Below are positions 57,407-64,000 of a stretch of 64,000 bases of DNA, piece by piece (position 1 is the stretch's first letter; each line of letters begins with the position of its first letter). A model generated the notes under the pieces. That model was not told where the DNA came from. It searched no databases and saw only the letters and a program-made list of their open reading frames with translations. This DNA comes from Streptomyces sp. MUM 178J (GTDB lineage: Bacteria; Actinomycetota; Actinomycetes; Streptomycetales; Streptomycetaceae). The stretch spans positions 1-64,000 of the forward strand of contig NZ_JADWYQ010000016.1 of NCBI RefSeq assembly GCF_022414575.1, in the 5' to 3' direction. The translations under genes and the position numbers were made by a program.

Positions 57407-57537
57407 GCCGCTGCTGTGCGTCCGGCCGGCGCCCCTGCCACAGGGGGACCGACGCCCGCCCGATGTGTACGGCACCCTGATTCTCATCACGATCATTCCG
57501 CTGATGACCTGTGGCATCGGCGAGGAAGCAGACCACC
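57407..57537 (+). other. Leader region of rplS
   Basis: 131 bases between trmD and rplS. CGGCGCCCCTGCCACAGGGG and nearby segments can fold, and TTCTCATCACGATCATTCC is unusually AT-rich. It could be an internal promoter or a ribosomal-protein leader, but I cannot assign a known motif. Confidence 0.35.
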
Positions 57538-57888
57538 ATGGCCCACCTGCTCGACGACGTCAACGCCGCTTCGCTGCGCACCGACGTCCCCGCCTTCCGC
57601 CCCGGCGACACCGTGAACGTCCACGTGCGCGTCATCGAGGGCAACCGCTCCCGCATCCAGCAGTTCAAGGGCGTCGTCATCCGCCGCCAGGGCGCGGGCG
57701 TGAGCGAGACCTTCACGGTCCGCAAGGTCTCCTTCTCCGTCGGCGTCGAGCGCACCTTCCCGGTGCACAGCCCGATCTTCGAGAAGATCGAGCTCGTCAC
57801 CCGCGGTGATGTCCGCCGTGCCAAGCTGTACTACCTGCGTGAGCTGCGCGGCAAGGCTGCGAAGATCAAGGAGAAGCGCGAGAACTGA
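57538..57888 (+). CDS. rplS: 50S ribosomal protein L19
   Basis: 116 residues. [60 protein letters not shown] and [20 protein letters not shown] are L19. ATG 57538 has GAGGAAG nine bases upstream. Last gene of the rpsP operon. Confidence 0.98.
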   Translation: MAHLLDDVNAASLRTDVPAFRPGDTVNVHVRVIEGNRSRIQQFKGVVIRRQGAGVSETFTVRKVSFSVGVERTFPVHSPIFEKIELVTRGDVRRAKLYYLRELRGKAAKIKEKREN

Positions 57889-57960
57889 GCCCTGCTGCCG
57901 ACGGAGTCGGCCGCCGGCTCACACCGTGTTCACAGCGGGGCCGGATAGCATCTGCCCCCG

Positions 57961-58788
57961 ATGGACACCGAAGCACTGCACACGGAGCGCGACCGCTCTT
58001 CCGCCCCTGAGACCGGGGAGGAGGGAGAGGGGTCGCGTTCCGTGCGTTCCGAGCGCGGGAGAGCGCGTGCTGCGGGCCGTACGGTGCTGCACCGGCTGCA
58101 CCGGCTGCACCGGCTGCACCGGCGCCGTGCCGGCCTGCTCGGCGTCGCATGCGCGGTGTTCGTGCTGCTGCTGAGCCACTTCGTCATCCAGCCCTTCCAG
58201 ATCCCCAGCGGCTCGATGGAGCCCACGCTCCAGGTCGGGGACCGGGTGCTGGTGAACAAGCTGGCGTACCGTTTCGGTGACCGGCCCGAACGCGGGGACG
58301 TCGTCGTGTTCGACGGGCGGGGGTCCTTTGTGCGCGAGGGCGCCGAGGAGAACCCGGTCAGCGCCTTCACCCGCGGCGCGCTGGCCATGGTGGGGCTCGC
58401 CGAGCCCGCGGAGACCGACTTTGTGAAGCGCGTGGTGGGCGTGGGCGGGGACCATGTGGTCTGCTGCGACGAGGGGGGCAGGGTCGAGGTGAACGGCGTA
58501 CCGGTCGACGAGACGTATCTGCACCCCGGCGACGCCCCCTCCCGGGCGCCCTTCGACATCGTCGTGCCGCAGGGCAGGCTCTGGGTGATGGGCGACCATC
58601 GCAGCAGATCGCAGGACTCCCGCGACCACCTGGGACAGCCCGGCGGGGGGATGGTGCCGGTGGACAGGGTCATCGGGCGGGCGGACTGGATCGCCTGGCC
58701 GGCGGGCCGCTGGTCGTCCGTGTCCGGGACCGACGCCTTCGACGAGGTCCCGGACACCGCGCGAGGCACGGGCGGCGGCGATGGGTAA
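57961..58788 (+). CDS. sipW: Type I signal peptidase (SipW-like, first of four)
   Basis: 275 residues. One N-terminal membrane helix (GLLGVACAVFVLLLSHFVIQ), catalytic Ser in IPSGSMEPTLQVGDRVLVNK, catalytic Lys in DFVKRVVGVGGDHVVCC, and GDHRSRSQDSR (motif E). The cytoplasmic side has LHRLHRLHRLHR from four CTGCACCGG repeats. TAGCAT ten bases before the ATG suggests a leaderless message. Overlaps sipX by eight bases. The S. lividans sipWXYZ cluster is the model. Confidence 0.94.
   Translation: MDTEALHTERDRSSAPETGEEGEGSRSVRSERGRARAAGRTVLHRLHRLHRLHRRRAGLLGVACAVFVLLLSHFVIQPFQIPSGSMEPTLQVGDRVLVNKLAYRFGDRPERGDVVVFDGRGSFVREGAEENPVSAFTRGALAMVGLAEPAETDFVKRVVGVGGDHVVCCDEGGRVEVNGVPVDETYLHPGDAPSRAPFDIVVPQGRLWVMGDHRSRSQDSRDHLGQPGGGMVPVDRVIGRADWIAWPAGRWSSVSGTDAFDEVPDTARGTGGGDG
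58087..58122 (+). repeat. Four 9-bp repeats (CTGCACCGG) in sipW
   Basis: Exact tandem CTGCACCGG x4 encoding Leu-His-Arg repeats in the cytoplasmic part before the membrane helix. Unit length is a multiple of three, so copy number can change without frameshift. Confidence 0.9.
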
Positions 58789-59740
58789 CCGGGGGCGGCA
58801 GGCGAGTCACCGAGCGGACACCCGGCTGCCGACCGGGACACGCCCCACGGACGGCGGACGCGCCCTCCCGGGGCGTGCGGAGCGGCGCAGGCTGGCCCAG
58901 AAGGTCAAGCGCCGGCGTCGCCGTTCCGCCGCGAAGGAGATACCCCTCCTGATCACGGTGGCACTGCTGATCGCCCTGGTGCTCAAGACGTTCCTGGTGC
59001 AGGCGTTTGTCATTCCGTCGGGCTCGATGGAGCAGACCATACGGATCCAGGACCGGGTGCTGGTCGACAAGCTCACCCCGTGGTTCGGCTCCAAGCCGCA
59101 GCGCGGCGACGTCGTCGTCTTCGAGGACCCGGGCGGCTGGCTGCAGCAGGAGCAGAACCAGCAGACGGGCGAGGATCCGGTCGGGATCAAGCAGATCAAG
59201 CAGGCACTGAGCTTCATCGGGCTGCTGCCTTCCGAGGACGAGCAGGATCTGATCAAGCGCGTGATCGCGGTGGGCGGCGACCGGGTGGTCTGCTGCAACG
59301 CGGACGGCCGCGTGACCGTCAACGGGACGCCCTTGAACGAGCCGTACCTCAACCCCGGGGACGCCCCCTCCGAGATCGCGTTCGACGTCCAGGTGCCCCA
59401 GGGGCGGTTCTTCGTCCTCGGCGACCACCGCTCCAACTCCGGCGACTCCCGTTTCCACCTCGACGAACAGGGCGGCACCGTGTCGGAGGACTCGGTCGTC
59501 GGCCGCGCCGTGGTGATCGCCTGGCCGCTGAGCCACTGGCGCACACTGGAGGAGCGGGAGACCTACGCCTCGGTGCCCAACGCGCCGTCCGGGTCGACCG
59601 CCGCCCTGCCCGTGTCGCATAGGGTGTCACCTCAGGATCTCAAGGGAATGGTCCTGCTCCCGAGCCCTGCGGAACTCCCGCTCGTTATGGGAGTGGTGGG
59701 CTTGCGCCTCATTTGGCGCAGGCGGTTCGCACGGAGATGA
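58781..59740 (+). CDS. sipX: Type I signal peptidase (SipX-like, second of four)
   Basis: 319 residues. N-terminal membrane helix after a basic region (EIPLLITVALLIALVLKTFL), Ser in IPSGSMEQTIRIQDRVLVDK, Lys in DLIKRVIAVGGDRVVCC, motif E GDHRSNSGDSRFHLDEQGG, and a second C-terminal helix (LPLVMGVVGLRLIWRRRFAR). ATG 58781 overlaps sipW. Same catalytic dyad as sipY. Confidence 0.95.
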   Translation: MGNRGRQASHRADTRLPTGTRPTDGGRALPGRAERRRLAQKVKRRRRRSAAKEIPLLITVALLIALVLKTFLVQAFVIPSGSMEQTIRIQDRVLVDKLTPWFGSKPQRGDVVVFEDPGGWLQQEQNQQTGEDPVGIKQIKQALSFIGLLPSEDEQDLIKRVIAVGGDRVVCCNADGRVTVNGTPLNEPYLNPGDAPSEIAFDVQVPQGRFFVLGDHRSNSGDSRFHLDEQGGTVSEDSVVGRAVVIAWPLSHWRTLEERETYASVPNAPSGSTAALPVSHRVSPQDLKGMVLLPSPAELPLVMGVVGLRLIWRRRFARR

Positions 59741-59749
59741 GGAGTGGAT

Positions 59750-60763
59750 GTGGGGGATGTGGCAGTCGGTGCACGATCCGGCCACGATGGGTCCGAGGAC
59801 AGGCAGCCCCCAGCTGTGACGGATCAGTCGAACGAGCCGCAGGAACCACAGGAACCTCAGGAACCACAGGAACCACAGGAACCACAGGAACCACAGGAAC
59901 CACAGGGTTCCCAGGGACCGGGTGAGTCCCAGGGCGGCGGCGGTACGGGTCAGAAGAAGCAGCGGTCCTTCTGGAAGGAACTGCCTCTTCTGATCGGCAT
60001 CGCGCTGATCCTCGCCCTGCTGATCAAGACGTTTCTGCTGCAGGCCTTCTCGATCCCCTCGGATTCGATGCAGAACACTCTGCAGCGCGGTGACCGGGTG
60101 CTGGTCGACAAGCTCACTCCGTGGTTCGGCTCCGAGCCCGAGCGCGGCGAGGTCGTGGTCTTCGAGGACCCGGCCGGCTGGCTGGCGGGCGAGCCCACGG
60201 CCGACCCCAACGTGATCCAGCGGTTCCTCAGCCTCATCGGCCTGATGCCGTCCGTCGACGAGAAGGACCTGATCAAGCGGACGATCGCCATCGGCGGCGA
60301 CACGGTGGAGTGCAAGAAGGGCGGCCCGGTCAAGGTCAACGGCAAGGCGCTGGACGAGCCCTACATCTACCCCGGGAACACGCCCTGCGACGACCAGCCC
60401 TTCGGGCCGTTCAAGGTGCCGGACGGCATGATCTGGGTGATGGGCGACCACCGTCAGAACTCCCAGGACTCCCGCTACCACATGGAGGACAAGAACGGCG
60501 GCTTCGTCCCGGTCGAGAAGGTAGTGGGGCGTGCCGTGGTGATCGCCTGGCCGGTGAACCGCTGGTCTACGCTGCCGGTGCCGGACACCTTCGAGCAGCC
60601 CGGGATCAACTCGCTCGCGGTGCAGTCGCTCGGTACGGCCTCGGCGGCCGCCCCGGCGGCGCTGGGCCTCGCGGGCGCGCTGCCGGTCGTGCTGTGGCGC
60701 AGGCGGAGGCTGACCGCCCCCGATGTCCGCACCGTCCCCACCGGCCCCACCGACCCTGCTTGA
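59750..60763 (+). CDS. sipY: Type I signal peptidase (SipY-like, third of four)
   Basis: 337 residues. The N-terminal tail holds seven QEP repeats. Membrane helix WKELPLLIGIALILALLIKT, Ser in IPSDSMQNTLQRGDRVLVDK, Lys in DLIKRTIAIGGDTVECKKG, motif E GDHRQNSQDSRYHMEDKNGG, and a C-terminal helix. GTG 59750 fits GAGGAG at 59739-59744; GTG 59744 would touch it. The stop lies in a 28-bp duplication. Confidence 0.94.
   Translation: MGDVAVGARSGHDGSEDRQPPAVTDQSNEPQEPQEPQEPQEPQEPQEPQEPQGSQGPGESQGGGGTGQKKQRSFWKELPLLIGIALILALLIKTFLLQAFSIPSDSMQNTLQRGDRVLVDKLTPWFGSEPERGEVVVFEDPAGWLAGEPTADPNVIQRFLSLIGLMPSVDEKDLIKRTIAIGGDTVECKKGGPVKVNGKALDEPYIYPGNTPCDDQPFGPFKVPDGMIWVMGDHRQNSQDSRYHMEDKNGGFVPVEKVVGRAVVIAWPVNRWSTLPVPDTFEQPGINSLAVQSLGTASAAAPAALGLAGALPVVLWRRRRLTAPDVRTVPTGPTDPA
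59840..59902 (+). repeat. Seven 9-bp repeats (CAGGAACCA) in sipY
   Basis: CAGGAACCA repeated seven times, one copy ending in T. Encodes Gln-Glu-Pro repeats in the cytoplasmic tail. Copy number can change in frame. Confidence 0.92.
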
Positions 60764-60793
60764 CCCCACCGGCCCCACCGACCCTGCTTGACC
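60738..60793 (+). repeat. 28-bp tandem duplication at the sipY 3' end
   Basis: Two identical 28-base units (60738-60765, 60766-60793), each with CCGACCCTGCTTGACC. The first contains the sipY stop TGA (60761-60763), the second a repeat of it downstream. Confidence 0.88.
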
Positions 60794-60975
60794 CCACCAT
60801 CCCCACCGGGGAGAGCGCACACCGGACCGCGCAGGCCGTCGGCAAGACCGCACCGACGGCGGGGCAGGCCGCCTGGCGGCATACCGAAGGGTAGGACCGG
60901 CAGGTAGGGTGCCCTCCCAGAGCTCCGGCCCGCCGCGTGGGGGCCGGTGAGAACGCCGAGGCGGGGAGCGCTGGG

Positions 60976-61776
60976 ATGGGCGGAACGGGACGTTCGGGCG
61001 GCGGCCGCGGCCGCCTCGGCAGTGTTCTGTCGGGGCTGGCCGTGGCCGTCGGCTGTGTGCTCTTCCTCGGCGGCTTCGTCTGGGGAGCCGTCGTCTACCA
61101 GCCCTACACCGTGCCGACCCGTTCGATGTCGCCGACCGTGCAGGCGGGCGACCGGGTGCTGGCCGAGCGGATATCCGGCGACGAGGTCAGACGCGGGGAC
61201 ATCGTCGTCTTCACCGACTCCACATGGGGCGATCTGCCGATGGTGAAGCGCGTCGTCGGGATCGGCGGCGACGAGATCGCCTGCTGTGACGCGCAAGGGC
61301 GGCTGACGGTCAACGGCACGCCGGTGGACGAACCGTATCTGAGCGCCGGCGGACCGGCCTCGCCGCAGGGCTTCGGCGCCTCGGTGCCGGAGGGGCAGCT
61401 GTTCCTGCTGGGCGACGAGCGCATGGGGTCGGTCGACTCTCGCGTCCACCTTCAGGAGCCCGGCGAAGGCTCCGTGCCGCGGTCGGCGGTGAGCGCCCGG
61501 CTGGACGCGGTGGCCTGGCCCCTCGACGGCGGCCTGGTGGAGCGGCCCGCTTCCTTCGCCGCGCTGCCGGGCGGGATCTCCCAGCCGGGGCCGGTGCGGC
61601 TGATCGTCGGGGCGATCGCGGCGGGCGTTGTGCTGATCCTGGGTGGTGCGGCGTACGGGCCGGTGGCGGGCCGACGGGCAGCACGCATGTCGCGGCGCGG
61701 GTCGTCGGGCCGCGCGACGGCCGGAGGCGGAGCCGCCCGGGGCGGCGGTCGCGGGGTGACCTCCGATGCCCCCTGA
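60976..61776 (+). CDS. sipZ: Type I signal peptidase (SipZ-like, fourth of four)
   Basis: 266 residues. Membrane helix VLSGLAVAVGCVLFLGGFVW, Ser in VPTRSMSPTVQAGDRVLAER, Lys in MVKRVVGIGGDEIACC, motif E GDERMGSVDSRVHLQEPGEG, and a C-terminal helix (GAIAAGVVLILGGAAYGPVA). The most diverged of the four: PTRSM instead of PSGSM, and the domain between is shorter. ATG 60976 has GGGAG eight bases upstream; GTG 60937 lacks a site. Overlaps the NUDIX gene by 11 bases. Confidence 0.93.
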   Translation: MGGTGRSGGGRGRLGSVLSGLAVAVGCVLFLGGFVWGAVVYQPYTVPTRSMSPTVQAGDRVLAERISGDEVRRGDIVVFTDSTWGDLPMVKRVVGIGGDEIACCDAQGRLTVNGTPVDEPYLSAGGPASPQGFGASVPEGQLFLLGDERMGSVDSRVHLQEPGEGSVPRSAVSARLDAVAWPLDGGLVERPASFAALPGGISQPGPVRLIVGAIAAGVVLILGGAAYGPVAGRRAARMSRRGSSGRATAGGGAARGGGRGVTSDAP

Positions 61777-62326
61777 CCCGCTGACGCCCCCTGACGCCCT
61801 CGCGCCTGCCGGCGAGCCGACCCGTGACGCCCTGGCGTCTGGCGGCCCCCTGCGGAAGGTGGCGCGGGTCGTGCTGCTCGACCCCCGGGACCGCATTCTG
61901 CTGCTGCATGGCTATGAGCCCGGCGACCCGGCCGACTCATGGTGGTTCACGCCGGGCGGGGGCCTGGAGGGCGACGAGACCCGCGAGGCGGCCGCGCTGC
62001 GGGAGCTGGCGGAGGAGACCGGGATCACAGAGGTCGAGCTGGGCCCTGTGCTCTGGCGGCGCATCTGCTCGTTCCCCTTCGACGGACGCCGCTGGGACCA
62101 GGACGAGTGGTACTACCTGGCACGGACCGCCCAGACCGCCGCCTCGCCGCGCGGGCTGACCGAACTGGAGCGACGCAGCATGGACGGTCTGCGGTGGTGG
62201 ACCTCCGCCGAGCTGTCCGCGGCCCATGAGACGGTGTATCCGACCAGGCTCGCCGGGCTGCTGCGCACGCTGCTCGACGAGGGTCCCCCGCGTACGCCGG
62301 TGGTCCTGGCCCCGGAAATCGTCTAG
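61766..62326 (+). CDS. NUDIX hydrolase
   Basis: 186 residues. NUDIX box GGLEGDETREAAALRELAEE followed by TGI at ~residue 65-88 (GX5EX7REUXEEXGU). The N-terminal 25 residues are disordered. Hydrolyses a nucleoside diphosphate-linked substrate, unknown. ATG 61766 overlaps sipZ, so it is coupled to it. Confidence 0.93.
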   Translation: MPPDPLTPPDALAPAGEPTRDALASGGPLRKVARVVLLDPRDRILLLHGYEPGDPADSWWFTPGGGLEGDETREAAALRELAEETGITEVELGPVLWRRICSFPFDGRRWDQDEWYYLARTAQTAASPRGLTELERRSMDGLRWWTSAELSAAHETVYPTRLAGLLRTLLDEGPPRTPVVLAPEIV

Positions 62327-62381
62327 GGGTGCGGATGGGTGACGCACAATGGGGGGACGCACGGCTGAAGGGGAACATGCC

Positions 62382-62690
62382 ATGAGCGCCGAGGACCTCG
62401 AAAAGTACGAGACCGAGATGGAGCTGAAGCTCTACCGGGAGTACCGCGACGTCGTCGGACTGTTCAAATATGTGATCGAGACCGAACGGCGCTTCTATCT
62501 CACCAATGACTACGAGATGCAGGTGCACTCGGTCCAGGGCGAGGTCTTCTTCGAGGTCTCGATGGCTGACGCCTGGGTCTGGGACATGTACCGCCCGGCC
62601 AGGTTCGTCAAGCAGGTACGCGTACTGACATTCAAGGATGTGAACATCGAGGAGCTGAACAAGAGCGACCTCGAGCTTCCGGGCGGCTGA
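62382..62690 (+). CDS. DUF2469 family protein
   Basis: 102 residues. MSAEDLEKYETEMELKLYRE and YDLVGLFKYVIETERRFYLT-type core, ending in FVKQVRVLTFKDVNIEELNK. Conserved in actinobacteria beside yraN, function unknown. AAGGGGA precedes ATG 62382; CACAAT (62345-62350) is a -10 candidate. Confidence 0.93.
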   Translation: MSAEDLEKYETEMELKLYREYRDVVGLFKYVIETERRFYLTNDYEMQVHSVQGEVFFEVSMADAWVWDMYRPARFVKQVRVLTFKDVNIEELNKSDLELPGG

Positions 62691-62713
62691 CCGGGAGCAC
62701 CTGGCCAAGGCCC

Positions 62714-62735
62714 CCGTCACCGGACCGGGTGACGG
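62714..62735 (+). terminator. Terminator after DUF2469 gene
   Basis: CCGTCACC (62714-62721), loop GGACCG, GGTGACGG (62728-62735). Moderate 8-bp stem. Confidence 0.5.
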
Positions 62736-62737
62736 AG

Positions 62738-62774
62738 TTGTCCACAGCGGACGGGTTTTCCACCAAGATCCACA
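62738..62774 (+). promoter_or_regulatory. DnaA-box-like cluster before yraN
   Basis: TTGTCCACA (62738-62746) equals the Streptomyces DnaA box consensus. TTTTCCACC (62756-62764) and AGATCCACA (62766-62774) are weaker matches, all in the same direction within 37 bases. Confidence 0.5.
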
Positions 62775-62782
62775 CATAGGGG

Positions 62783-62796
62783 TGTGACGCGTCACA
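62783..62796. promoter_or_regulatory. CRP/GlxR-like palindrome before yraN
   Basis: TGTGACGCGTCACA is a perfect 14-base palindrome (GTG-n6-CAC). It fits the actinobacterial Crp/GlxR half-sites, but with a shorter spacer than the E. coli CRP site. It lies 25 bases before the yraN start. Confidence 0.5.
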
Positions 62797-62820
62797 GTCG
62801 GTGCCGGAGGTGGTGCCGAT

Positions 62821-63183
62821 ATGAACGCGACGGGGGCACTGGGACGGTACGGCGAGGAGCTGGCGGCACGGCTGCTGGCGAGCTCCGGCATGGCCGTGCT
62901 GGCGAGGAACTGGCGATGCGGCCGGTCCGGCGAGATCGACATCGTGGCGCGCGACGGGGACGCGCTGGTCGTCTGCGAGGTCAAGACGCGCAGGGCGGCC
63001 GCCTTCGAGCATCCGATGGCCGCGATCACCCCGCGGAAGGCCGCCCGGCTCAGACGACTGGCCGAATGCTGGCTGCAGCGGCACGACGGCCCGCCGCCGG
63101 GCGGGGTGCGCATCGACCTCGTCGGTGTGCTGCTGCCCCGGCAGGGCGGGCCCGTGGTGGAGCACGCGCGAGGGGTGGCCTGA
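62821..63183 (+). CDS. yraN: UPF0102 (YraN) family endonuclease-like protein
   Basis: 120 residues. [20 protein letters not shown] then [20 protein letters not shown] holds the E...D...ExK nuclease pattern. YraN precedes yifB and dprA in many bacteria. ATG 62821 with GGAGG nearby. Overlaps yifB by one base (TGATG). Confidence 0.95.
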   Translation: MNATGALGRYGEELAARLLASSGMAVLARNWRCGRSGEIDIVARDGDALVVCEVKTRRAAAFEHPMAAITPRKAARLRRLAECWLQRHDGPPPGGVRIDLVGVLLPRQGGPVVEHARGVA

Positions 63184-64000
63184 TGGGATTCGCGCGTGCG
63201 TGCTCCGTGGCGCTGGTCGGCGTCGAGGGCGTGGTCGTGGAGGTGCAGGCCGACCTCGAGCCGGGCGTTGCCGCCTTCACCCTGGTGGGACTGCCGGACA
63301 AGAGCCTCGTCGAGAGCCGGGACCGAGTGCGGGCGGCCGTGGTCAACTCCGGAGCGGAGTGGCCGCAGAAAAAACTCACCGTGGGCCTCAGCCCCGCCTC
63401 CGTGCCCAAGTCCGGGAGCGGTTTCGATCTCGCCGTCGCGGTGGCCACGCTGGGGGCGGCCGAGTACATCTCTCCTGAGGACGTCGCCGACCTGGTGCTC
63501 ATCGGTGAACTGGGCCTCGACGGCCGCGTCCGCCCCGTGCGCGGGGTGCTGCCCGCGGTCCTCGCGGCCGCGGAAGCCGGGTACCGCCAGGTCGTCGTCC
63601 CCGAGCAGACCGCCGGCGAGGCATCGCTGGTCCCCGGTGTGTCCGTCCTCGGTGTACGCAGCCTGCGGCAGCTCATCGCCGTCCTGACCAAGGAGCCCGT
63701 GCCCCGGGAGGAGCCGGGGCCGCCCGGCCGCCCCGACGCCATGCTCGCCGGCCTCATGGTGCCCGGCGCAGGAGTGGGCGCGGGGATCTCCGCCCCATCC
63801 GGTGACGCCCCCGACCTGGCGGACGTCGCAGGCCAGCGCGGTGCCCGCACCGCACTGGAGGTCGCCGCCGCGGGCCGTCACCATCTGCTGCTGCACGGCC
63901 CGCCCGGGGCGGGCAAGACCATGCTCGCCGAGCGGTTGCCCGGGGTGCTGCCACCGCTGACCCGGCGCGAGTCGCTCGAGGTCACCGCCGTCCACTCCGT
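63183..64000 (+). CDS. YifB/ComM-family Mg-chelatase-like ATPase, cut by window end
   Basis: 272 codons visible, no stop before 64000. [20 protein letters not shown] then TLVGLPDKSLVESRDRVRAA and VGLSPASVPKSGSGFDLAVA are the YifB N-terminal domain; the Walker A HHLLLHGPPGAGKTMLAERL is near residue 235. ComM-like proteins help branch migration in DNA uptake. ATG 63183 shares its A with the yraN stop. Confidence 0.95.
   Translation, partial: MGFARACSVALVGVEGVVVEVQADLEPGVAAFTLVGLPDKSLVESRDRVRAAVVNSGAEWPQKKLTVGLSPASVPKSGSGFDLAVAVATLGAAEYISPEDVADLVLIGELGLDGRVRPVRGVLPAVLAAAEAGYRQVVVPEQTAGEASLVPGVSVLGVRSLRQLIAVLTKEPVPREEPGPPGRPDAMLAGLMVPGAGVGAGISAPSGDAPDLADVAGQRGARTALEVAAAGRHHLLLHGPPGAGKTMLAERLPGVLPPLTRRESLEVTAVHS

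Noticed and set aside
57407..57537. Ribosomal-protein L19 leader RNA
   Set aside because: Some folding potential and a suitable position, but I could not match a described leader motif, so it is only listed as a leader region.
59840..59902. CRISPR-like repeats
   Set aside because: The 9-bp units are contiguous, coding and have no spacers. No CRISPR array or cas gene was seen in the window.

Overview
The window is high-GC DNA from a Streptomyces chromosome core. Evidence: very GC-rich third codon positions; frequent GTG starts; many genes that seem to lack a leader; an HU protein with a lysine/alanine tail; NdgR, NsdA and a SepIVA-like protein; an amtB-glnK-glnD operon with a GlnR-type operator; and four consecutive type I signal peptidases. 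From general knowledge, the gene order matches the conserved block that runs from ndgR-leuCD to the yraN/yifB region in this genus.

Layout. 1-850: tRNA-Gln/tRNA-Glu cluster carrying a perfect 324-bp tandem duplication and ending in a strong hairpin. 888-2130: divergent MerR regulator and DUF4188 protein with palindromic operators between them. 2976-7040: ndgR divergent from leuCD, then a small ORF and hup. 7173-12273: small OB-like protein, cofC, plsC-gpsA, ddl. 12314-15250: DUF3515 lipoprotein, Lrp-type domain protein, thiL-thiD. 15466-25257: rpmB, FakA-like protein, recG, rsmD-coaD, SepIVA-like, yceD-rpmF-rnc, mutM. 25101-30915: a 5.8-kb insertion in mutM. 31095-40306: CAP protein, acylphosphatase, small coiled-coil ORF, smc, LLM oxidoreductase, ftsY. 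40459-51404: prim-pol protein, nsdA, amtB-glnK-glnD, ffh, ftsH-like. 51561-57888: methyltransferase, proS, SprT-like protein, rpsP-khpA-rimM-trmD-rplS. 57961-64000: four signal peptidases, NUDIX, DUF2469, yraN and the start of yifB.

Much of the block serves ribosome and RNA maturation (rpmB, rpmF, rpsP, rplS, rimM, trmD, rsmD, rnc, yceD) and protein export (ffh, ftsY, four signal peptidases). The rest covers chromosome organisation and repair (hup, smc, recG, mutM), nitrogen sensing (amtB, glnK, glnD) and cofactor or lipid steps (thiL, thiD, coaD, cofC, plsC, gpsA).

Two features stand out. First, mutM is interrupted by an island whose left end supplies a new, lower-GC 3' end for mutM. The original GC-rich 3' end survives as a 58-codon fragment 5.8 kb away (30914-31090). 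Between them lie a secreted nucleoside hydrolase, a Tat-exported FAD oxidase, an MFS exporter and a frameshifted transposase remnant. Second, smc encodes 1480 residues instead of the usual ~1190, because a ~290-residue Gly/Pro/Ala-rich stretch with internal 93-bp repeats sits in the hinge. Several intergenic gaps also hold a dispersed family of GC-rich repeats, including about eleven tandem ~40-bp units at 7535-7960.
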